Positions 56,384 to 64,000 of a stretch of 64,000 nt of DNA are shown in pieces. Position 1 is the first letter of the stretch. Each line of letters opens with the position of its first letter. A program made the translations under genes and the position numbers. Below the pieces are notes generated by a model, which did no database searches, was not told where the DNA came from, and saw nothing but the letters and a program-made list of their open reading frames with translations. This DNA is from Coffea arabica (Eukaryota; Streptophyta; Magnoliopsida; Gentianales; Rubiaceae): the NCBI RefSeq assembly GCF_036785885.1, contig NC_092322.1, forward strand, positions 16,452,466 through 16,516,465, given 5' to 3'.

Positions 56384-58303
56384 CTAATGTGAAGGTCCTC
56401 TTCGTTCCCCATCTATGAACTTCTTGCTATCGGGATCAATCTTCAGCATCAACATTAGCACAGAAGGATTGTTCTGACTCTCAGCAGATAAATCAAGTAA
56501 AATGGAAAAGGTATGTGCATCCAGCGGGAATCCTCTATGAACCATTTCTTCATGATAGACCATCGCATCATCATAATGACCTCCCTTAAGGAGTCCTCGC
56601 AGTATAACATTGTACGTCAAATCATTTGGCAGGCAACCCTTCCCCTCCATCTTTTTAACAAGCTCTTTAGCTTCGATGTGCAGACCTTCTGAAAGCAGGC
56701 CAGCAATCATGGTGTTGTATGTTTTGACATCAGGGTCCAATCCTTTAAGGAAGAGACTGTTGAAAAGATGTCGGGCACTATCGAGCCTCGTGCATTTGCA
56801 CAACCCATCAAGCATGATAGTGTACATTTCCATGTGAAGATCTGTTCCATCGGCTTCCATTGCATGGAATAACTGCAATGCTTCGTCAACATGTCCAGTC
56901 TTGCATAATCCATCCAACACCACACAGTAAGTATGAAAATCAGGCTTCATGCCAGAAGCTTGCATCTCGTTGAAAATTTCTCGTGCACTAAGATACCTTC
57001 CTGAACTAAATAACCCCTGCAAGACAGTGGTATAAACAACAATATTAGGTGTTAAACCTTTATGCTGAATCTCTCGAAAGAGATTCATGGCTGCTTCCAT
57101 TTTCTTGGTCTTGAAATAGGCATTTATCAGAATACCATAGCTATGGAGATTGGGTGTAAGGCTGCTAGCAGCCATGGTATTGAAAACTCTCCTTGCGTCA
57201 TCCATTCGGCTCTGTAAACAGTACCCATCCATTAAGGAATTGTAAGTGACCAGATCGGGATCTTGACCTTGCTGGATCATGTTCTGGACTAGCTCTTCAG
57301 CATCTTCTATATGCCCTTCCTTACACAGTGCATCCACCACTATATTGAAAGTAAAAACATCTGGAACAATTTTATAAACCTTCATCTCAGCAAAGAGCTT
57401 GTCAACGTCCTTCCATCTGCTTAAGTTGCACAGACCTTGAATCAAACAACTGTAAGTGACAACATTTGGTGGAATGCCCTTTTCAATCATCTCCTGCAAG
57501 AGGGCAAGAGCTTCAACAACCATTTTATCCTTGCACAAGCTGTCAATGATTGTACTGTACACATAAACGTCGGGCTTACATCTTCTTCTTTTTTCCATGA
57601 CTCTTAGGAATTCAATGGCCATTTGAATGTTCCCCACCTTACAGAGCCCATCTATCACAATCAGAAACATAACTTCATCAGGCTCGCAAAGTTTTTCGCG
57701 TATTATCTTCTTAAACAATTCTTGTCCCTGGGGGACCCTATGTTCTCGAAAGAGTCCTTTGAGTAGAGTATTAAAGGTGACTACATTAGGGACAAGACCA
57801 CGCTTCAAGAAAGCAGCCAACACAGTAAACCCCAAATCCACTCGACCCAAGAGGCGGTAACAATTAATCACAACATTGAGGGTGGCCTCACGAACAGGAA
57901 TGCCCTTGACACACATATCTCTAAAAAGGGAAATAGCAGATACATAATGATTCTTCATCTTAACAATACGGTCCAGCAATTGATTGAACTGAATAACACA
58001 AGGCAGAGGCCTCATCCGGACCATCTGCCGGTACAAGCTCAGAGCATCATCAAGACTGTCGACATTATTAATATCATTCCTCAATCCCGGTTGAAATTTC
58101 AGAGCTTTTCCAGAAGAACTCTTAACTTTGCCACTAATAGCAGAATAAAGAGCGAACTGGGGTTTAGGGCTTGGGAATGCAGAGAGAAATGAAGCAACAG
58201 GAGTACACCTAGCAGTAGCCGTGGTACCTACTGAAGCCGCTGCTTCCTGAGACTGAAGAATGGAAAGAATTATGGCAGAAGAAGCTCTTCTCCGCATCGC
58301 CAT
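56384..58303 (-). CDS. Restorer-of-fertility-like P-class PPR protein, copy 5
   Basis: A 639-residue intronless RFL-PPR protein, start MAMRRRASSAIILSILQSQ, with an Arg-rich presequence-like N-terminus. The entry block ends near residue 102, followed by 14 full motifs and a partial fifteenth. Code residues are NR, NN, ND, LD, SN, SD, ND, NN, GN, TD, CH, TD, NN, ND. It differs from copy 4 at seven of fourteen code pairs although the two proteins are otherwise closely similar. The frame is intact. Predicted mitochondrial RNA-binding protein; target and restorer status unknown. Confidence 0.93.
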   Translation of the reverse strand: MAMRRRASSAIILSILQSQEAAASVGTTATARCTPVASFLSAFPSPKPQFALYSAISGKVKSSSGKALKFQPGLRNDINNVDSLDDALSLYRQMVRMRPLPCVIQFNQLLDRIVKMKNHYVSAISLFRDMCVKGIPVREATLNVVINCYRLLGRVDLGFTVLAAFLKRGLVPNVVTFNTLLKGLFREHRVPQGQELFKKIIREKLCEPDEVMFLIVIDGLCKVGNIQMAIEFLRVMEKRRRCKPDVYVYSTIIDSLCKDKMVVEALALLQEMIEKGIPPNVVTYSCLIQGLCNLSRWKDVDKLFAEMKVYKIVPDVFTFNIVVDALCKEGHIEDAEELVQNMIQQGQDPDLVTYNSLMDGYCLQSRMDDARRVFNTMAASSLTPNLHSYGILINAYFKTKKMEAAMNLFREIQHKGLTPNIVVYTTVLQGLFSSGRYLSAREIFNEMQASGMKPDFHTYCVVLDGLCKTGHVDEALQLFHAMEADGTDLHMEMYTIMLDGLCKCTRLDSARHLFNSLFLKGLDPDVKTYNTMIAGLLSEGLHIEAKELVKKMEGKGCLPNDLTYNVILRGLLKGGHYDDAMVYHEEMVHRGFPLDAHTFSILLDLSAESQNNPSVLMLMLKIDPDSKKFIDGERRGPSH

Positions 58304-58328
58304 TATCTTCTGCTCCTACAGAATTAAT

Positions 58329-58334
58329 CACGTG
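58329..58334. promoter_or_regulatory. G-box CACGTG upstream of copy 5
   Basis: CACGTG lies 26 bp before the ATG. Another CACGTG sits at 62659-62664, upstream of relic 6. The location this close to the start codon places it in the 5' leader, and a regulatory role is uncertain. Confidence 0.3.
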
Positions 58335-58402
58335 TTAATTGTTTAACGGCTTTGCAATTGGTAAAATTAGTTTCACCTCCGATATCACCCCCTCTGATTT
58401 GC

Positions 58403-58426
58403 TTTCTTTCTTTCTTTCTTTCTTTT
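58403..58426. repeat. TTTC microsatellite
   Basis: About five uninterrupted TTTC units, followed by a T-rich tract, upstream of copy 5. Confidence 0.85.
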
Positions 58427-58892
58427 TACTTTTTACCTCCGATTTTTCTCTCCTGTGTAGCTTTTCAAATTTTCATGGGTGGAATCTATGAATCAGATTA
58501 GTATTTATAGTTTTTGCAAAGTGGAACGAAAATTGTTTTTGTGCTTTATTTATCGGTAATAAAAAATGGCATAAATTTAAATACTTCGCTTGTAAAAGTC
58601 TACTGGGAGAAGATTAGATAAGTGTGCTAACAAATTTCAGTTTAAATATGAAATTTCTACTCGACACTTTTAAAACCAACAGTTGAATTACTTGCCTTAT
58701 GATTATTTTAAAATTTGAAAATATCAATCACTTATTTCTTTTTGTCATAATTTTCTTTTGCTTATTTTTTTGTCCAAATTCAATTCGATATAAACACTTG
58801 ATAATATTTAGGATTAAATGTTTTCTTTATTTTCAAATTTCGAGTAAAAAAAATGAATATAAGTGAAAAACTAACAATTTTTTAACCCATTT

Positions 58893-59001
58893 ATATATCT
58901 ATTTAATTTCACTTGAGCAGTATGAATAGTATATAATATATCTCTATTTGATTTCACATGCTATTCGTACTGTTTCAGGTGAAATCAAATAGATATATAC
59001 A
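58893..59001. repeat. Inverted repeat (fold-back)
   Basis: Arms at about 58893-58932 and 58961-59001 are imperfect reverse complements around 'tttcacttgagcagtatgaa' and 'ttcgtactgtttcaggtgaa'. Located in the extra DNA upstream of copy 5. Confidence 0.75.
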
Positions 59002-59042
59002 TAGATTTAAAAAAAATTATTCACACACATGATTAATAAAAA

Positions 59043-59136
59043 GATGAAAAAATTCATTTTGAAAAATGTTAAGGATGAAAAAATTTATTTTGTGAAATGT
59101 AAGGGACGAACAAATTTATTTTATGAAATGTGAAGG
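59043..59136. repeat. Three imperfect 31-bp tandem repeats
   Basis: Units begin gatgaaaaaattcatttt (59043), gatgaaaaaatttatttt (59074) and gacgaacaaatttatttt (about 59105). A related unit lies at about 59314 ('gggacgaaaaaagttatttt'). Confidence 0.75.
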
Positions 59137-61641
59137 ATTATGAATCGAATTATATAAAATTTAATTTGATAACTTTGCCCCTTAAAATATGATCACATGC
59201 AAGACACGTGGTGAATTCCGACCAAAAGCTAGTTGGAAATCTAAGTAGGGACCAAATTTGAGTATTTGACCAATGTGAATTTGTAAATGATGTAAAATTA
59301 TATTTTTAAAAGTGAGGGACGAAAAAAGTTATTTTACAAAATATGAGGGACGTTTTGAACGATTTTCCCTAAAAAAATATATAGAAGTTCAACCAACCAT
59401 TTAGTCAAGGTTTCAGAAAGTAATGCTTACAAAATATATCGTCGTTAGAGTTGAATTTGTCTGTAAGGGAAGATTTGTAACTTGTGCATGTTTACGACTT
59501 TACCACACAAATACACATGGACCCAAGTAAACAACCATTATAATTGCAATTTTATTTAAACAATCCAAATATTGATTTAAAGGATATAAGGTTGGTAATT
59601 GAGATTTGAGAGAAAGTATTACAAAATTTTTGTTGAGGGTAGAAAGTACAATTAAAGCTTTTTTTTTTTTTGTTGATTGTAACACGAAATAAGTAAAAAC
59701 CCAAATGCTCAGTTCATCCCATTGATCATTTTCAATGAAATGTGTCACCTAATAAAAAAAAAGAAATTTGTTAGTTGCATATTGTACAATTTACATACAT
59801 GCATACACACAAACGTATCCACACAGACTAGAGTTCTGGCTTAAATTGTTGAACCAAAATTGTTTTGCATCGTTAGATATATAACTTACATGTTTAAGAG
59901 AAAAGAGCAAAAAAGGAAAAAAAGGAGTATGTGGTTTTCCATTTTTGATTGTATATAATACAGTTTCTTAGTTGAAAAAGACAAATGTAACATCTAAGTC
60001 CTTGATTACATCTCTCTCTTTGTCTATTTATTTTTTCACATTCAAAAGCAAATTACTGGTAGGTAGCCAAAAGTATTTTAACCTCATGCAGATCAATAAT
60101 ATATGATGCTTAGCAAAGTTGGCCATAAAATCTCTACTATAACAAACTCTCTACCAGTTATGGTGTTTGAAAAAAGGTGTAACTAAATGTGTTTTTTGTT
60201 ACCCATTAATTGTAGTTCAACATCTTCATGTTCAATTATCACATTAAATTAACCACCACACTTACTAGACTTCCTTGTCCTCCCAACATTGTTTTGTTCT
60301 CATTTTCTATTTTATAATTAAAAGCATAAAAATGTTTTAGTTGACATACTTAATAAATCATATGCCTTTTTTTTGTCCTATTTTGACATCATTCTTTATC
60401 TTATATCACATGCACATTGTTAAGAAAATAAAACAAGAGAATAGAACAGTGCCGAAACTTTACTAACAAATTTCACAAAGATAGGAGATTTGTTGATGAT
60501 TCTTGAGGCATATACAAACACTATTCTTAAGGTGTTTATTGCCCCCAATATACTTAATAGTTTGCTTATGGGTTAAAGCAATACACCTCTAGGATACAAC
60601 AAGAATGAAGAGCTTTTGACAGCAAAACCAAAAGATCTTTTGCTAAAAAAAGGATCAAAATAGTTAAGTTAGTTTGTTTTATTAAAAACTTGTCATTTAT
60701 ATAGGAAAGACAATCCAAATGACATCAAAACTAAAAAGCGACAATTTCCTCACTTCAATGATCATCAAGAGGCTGCTTTAGTTTCCTTTAATGGGCAAAA
60801 ATACCAAAACTATTTTCTCACTATAATGATTATCAAGAAGTAATTAGTCTCCCTCAATAAAAAACAATGCCAAAACCATTTCCTCACTATAATGGTCATC
60901 AAGAGGCTATATTAAGTTTTTTTTTTGTCCAATATTCTGAATTTAACAAGCTTTATTTTCATTTCAATTCACAAGCTATTCCAACAATCCCCCACTTAGT
61001 TTGTGAATGACATAAATAAACTAACATATATAAACACCATGCATAAAGATAAGTATCGTTAGATTTAAACTTTTCTTTTAGTGTTAGTATATCATTTTGA
61101 ACTAATCAAATCATGGTTGTTTTTAAAATATTAAACCAAGATTTATAAATTAGCCAAGAAATACCACACACATGGCATTTAAACATTTGATCAATTCACA
61201 AAAATTTAGCACTATTACCGGCCATGTGCTCCATCTTAGTTTCATGATCATTTACAAAAGTAAATCATACCTTTGCTAGAAGTGACACCACTTCTATGAT
61301 CCTACGGGTGAAAACACTTTCAAACTTTATGTAACAAAGCACTTCGAAAGCAATTATATTTCATTAAAAACATAACTGATCATATATTCAACATCCCATT
61401 TTATACACTAGTGGGGTAATTTTCTATACAAAGTACTAGTGTTCACAATCACAAGGTGAATGAATTTATATGTGAAGTTGTTTCAGGCGAATTTTAAAGC
61501 GCTATTGTTTTTCATTTGAGGTAATGGCTTCAGCTTACACGGCGACATATTTCAACTATCTTTTTATTTATATTTCCAGTTACATATTTATCTCACATGC
61601 ATTAGATTGTAAAAAATACTACAACAATTATTTCAAATAAT

Positions 61642-62620
61642 ACTAAAAGTAATAACATCTGGAACAATTCTATATGCCCTTCCTTACATAGTGCATCCAC
61701 CACTATACTAAAAGTAATAACATCTGGAACAATTTTATAAACCTTCATCTCAGAAAAGGGCTTGTCAACGTCCTTCCATCTGCTTAATTGCCTGGACCTT
61801 GAATCAAACAATTGTAAGTGAGAACATTCGGGGGAATGTCCTTTTCAATCATTTCCTGTAAGAGGGCAAGAGCTTCATCAACCATTTTATCCTTGCACAA
61901 GCTGTCAATGATGGTACTGTAAATAATTGCATTAGGTTTACATGGTCTTTTTTGTTGTTCCATTGCTCGGAGGAAGTCAATGGCAGTTCCAGTGTTTCCC
62001 TTCTCACAAAGTCCACGTATCACAATCCAAGACGTAACTTCATCGGGCTCACAAAGTTTTTCATATATTATCTTTTTGAACAATTCTTGTGCCTGGAGAG
62101 CCTTATGTTCTTGAAACAGTCCTCTGAGTGGAGTATTAAAGGTGACTGACTACATTTGGCACAATGCCAGGCTTAAAGAATCCACCCAGTACAGAAAACC
62201 CCAAATCCACTCGACCCACCAGACAATAACCATTAATCACAACATTGAGAGTGCACTCATCAACCACGATGCCTTTGACGCACATATCTCTAACTAGGGG
62301 AAAAACAGAAGAATAATGATTTTTCATCTTTGCGATTCGGCTTAGCAGTTGATTGAATTGAATAACACAAGGCAGAGGCCTCATCCGGACCATCTGCTCT
62401 ACAAGCTCAGAGCATCATCAAGACTGTTGATTTTATTAATATCATTCCTCAATCCAGATTGAAATTTCAAAGCATTTCCACACGACGCTCTAACTTTACT
62501 ACTACCAGCAGAATAGAAAGCTAATTGGGGCCCTAATGCAGAGAGAAATGAAGCAACGGTAGTACAAGCAGTAGTACCTAATGAAGCAACAGTAGTACAA
62601 GCAGTTGGGATCCTTTATGC
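61642..62620 (-). pseudogene. RFL-PPR relic, copy 6, 3'-truncated
   Basis: Only the N-terminal half of an RFL-PPR gene remains: decayed presequence (about 62400-62620), entry block MVRMRPLPC, motifs 1-3 (62136-62393 frame), motifs 3-6 (61784-62083 frame) and part of motif 6-7 (61602-61811 frame). Frameshifts lie near 62140, 62090 and 61800 and at about 62396, where one base of the SLYRQM codons is lost. The gene ends abruptly inside motif 7 at 61642 against unit D/E flank DNA. A 30-bp piece of that motif is repeated (61640-61669 and 61705-61734). It is closest to copies 4 and 5 (EKLCEPDEV, RLDLGF-type residues). Not functional. Confidence 0.88.
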
Positions 62621-62863
62621 CATTACTTAATGCCAAATTCAGTGTCAATCTCACTTACCACGTGATGGTAGAAGAAATTTAAATAAACAACATATGGCAA
62701 ATTGAATAAACAGGACATTTGACATAAATATAGAAGTGGCACTGAGTTGTCACTGAAAAAGTGACACTGACGATCCCGTGTACCCCTTTCCACCCCCAAC
62801 TTCCATGTTTAATTTATTACGTCAAATTAACCACCACTTAATAGACTTCCTTATCCTCCTAAC
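62621..62863. other. 5' flank of relic 6
   Basis: Contains CACGTG at 62659. From about 62800 it matches 60230-60290, so it too derives from a PPR unit. No gene is seen. Confidence 0.4.
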
Positions 62864-63507
62864 TAGGGATGGCAATGGGGCGGGGGTGGGGCGGGGGACA
62901 CCTCCCCTAATCCCTGCCCCGTTGCATTTTAATACCCCCACCCCCGCCCCGTCCCCAACCCCGGCTTCCCCCACCCCGCCCCCGCCTCGCTTCCCCCGCG
63001 GGGGCACCTATGGGGTTAAAAAATTTTTATTATATAACTTAATTATAATAAAATTTGAACAAATAATCAAGTACTAAAATATCAATACATCACCAAATTA
63101 TTATTCATTGTAACTTCACAATTGAAACTCATAAAAATAATTAAACAAAGATTATTTGAATACAATCTAATATAATAAAACAAATATAACTAAAATAATC
63201 AAGTTTTCACTTTTGATACAACTACAATTACTAAATTATTATTGTGTTTTTTTAGAAAAAGTGTTATTGTATTAAGTGTAGTTAGGAATTTAATATAAAT
63301 ATATTAATAAATTTAGTATAAACAATTAATAATTTTTATTAATAGACATGTATAATTAGTAGTATAATTGATAATATCATTATATATATAATTATGTACA
63401 TATATATATTTCAAACGGGTGGCGGGGCGGGGGTATACGCCCCGTTCCTAAACGGGGGTAAAAAATTCCCCCCACCCCCCGCCCCAATGACCCCGTTGCC
63501 ATCCCTA
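62864..63507. mobile_element. Non-autonomous hAT-like element
   Basis: 644 bp with inverted ends TAGGGATGGCAATGGGG and CCCCGTTGCCATCCCTA. A perfect 8-bp target duplication CTCCTAAC lies at 62856-62863 and 63508-63515. Both ends carry G/C blocks (GGGGCGGGG type) around a very AT-rich core, and it encodes nothing. It interrupted a sequence corresponding to 'cctcccaacatt' near 60285. Confidence 0.92.
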
Positions 63508-63515
63508 CTCCTAAC

Positions 63516-64000
63516 AACCTATTCCGCCCTTTATTTATTACTTGTGATAAAGGCACACTCGATGTGTATACAATTTATGAACAATCACAATCACTTTTTA
63601 TATGGAAGCATTTAGTACAAAATTTTCATAAAGAAAAAAAAAGACTTTCATCTTTTAAAAGTTTTTTAAGTAGAAATTTAATTAACGTAGTGGTTATAAT
63701 GTTTTAATTAATGTAATTGTTATAATGTTTGTGGGTGGTTACATTGGTTGGCAATAATGAACAACATTTAATCGGATGATAAAGATATAATTAAGTGATT
63801 GTAAGGGTAAAGTTGAAAATCTAAGAAATGACATAAAAGGTTTACACCAAATTCAATGCCTCCCTTTATAGATGGTATAGATATTACTATATTTTATTTC
63901 CCTCCAACCATACTCTCAGCTTTGTATTTATTTTTCTTTTTTTCTTACTTTTTCCTAATTTATAATTTATAAGCATAAAATGTACTATTAGTTAACAACT
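63516..64000. other. Right edge, no gene seen
   Basis: AT-rich. The last 60 bp ('ttataagcataaaatg') resemble 60310-60335, so the unit flank resumes after about 400 bp of unrelated sequence. Confidence 0.4.

Larger units (their letters stand above)
58304..61639. other. 5' flank of PPR copy 5
   Basis: About 58400-59380 is extra DNA with no counterpart upstream of copy 4. It holds a TTTC microsatellite, a 40-bp-arm inverted repeat and a 31-bp tandem repeat. From about 59405 to 61639 the sequence duplicates 47800-50500, lacking the hAT-like element at 48890. No gene is seen. Confidence 0.5.
53025..61645. repeat. Segmental duplication unit E (PPR copy 5 with flanks)
   Basis: Counterpart of unit D. 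Homology to unit D stops abruptly at about 61640, where the sequence becomes the truncated PPR relic 6. Confidence 0.75.

Noticed and set aside
62822..63077. Pro-rich and Gly-rich frames on opposite strands
   Set aside because: They are translations of the G/C blocks at the left end of the hAT-like element, not proteins.

Overview
The window looks like AT-rich nuclear DNA of a flowering plant, probably a eudicot. The evidence is a cluster of intronless P-class PPR genes, a calmodulin-like gene, and plant-type transposons (Mutator-like, hAT-like, Stowaway-like, SINE, Ty3/gypsy of the antisense-ORF type). No bacterial or organellar gene layout is present, and the species cannot be named from sequence alone.

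The backbone is a tandem cluster of Restorer-of-fertility-like (RFL) PPR genes, all on the minus strand. Four are intact: 5947-7896, 14046-15983, 45585-47510 and 56384-58303. One is nearly full length but broken (28683-30612). One is a lone C-terminal tail (28338-28557), and one is a 3'-truncated relic (61642-62620). Each intact protein has an Arg/Ser-rich, presequence-like N-terminus, the RFL entry block (DALSLF/Y...MRPLP) and 14 complete PPR motifs plus a partial fifteenth. The genes sit in large duplicated blocks: about 7.8 kb spacing for copies 1 and 2 (offset 7795), and about 10.8 kb for copies 4 and 5. Copies 1-3 form one N-terminal type and copies 4, 5 and 6 another. Copy 2 is a mosaic, with an N-terminal half like copy 1 and a C-terminal third like copy 4. 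The residues that set RNA specificity (5 and 35 of each motif) differ between copies far more than the scaffold does, as expected for fertility restorers evolving against mitochondrial sterility genes.

Between copies 2 and 3 lies a decayed Mutator-like element (about 18.0-22.3 kb; PB1-like, MuDR DNA-binding, MULE transposase, SWIM and zinc-knuckle regions). It is followed by a chimera of a ribosomal protein L10 fragment and a HOTHEAD-like GMC oxidoreductase fragment (22820-23360), then the only ordinary cellular gene, a calmodulin-like protein (25370-25843, plus strand).

Between copies 3 and 4 is a Ty3/gypsy element (about 32.0-39.45 kb). It has lost pol, carries gag as a 1.2 kb head-to-head inverted repeat, and keeps a decayed antisense gene of the 'putative gypsy type transposon' family with its own TATA box. 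A hAT-like element is nested inside that antisense gene.

Four short non-autonomous hAT-like elements (36692-37205, 40065-40506, 48890-49379, 62864-63507), two Stowaway-type MITEs (8485-8836, 9814-10089) and two SINEs (31697-31914, 51461-51617) were delimited by terminal repeats, target-site duplications or paralogous empty sites. The 3' flanks of copies 4 and 5 hold relics of a receptor-like kinase.
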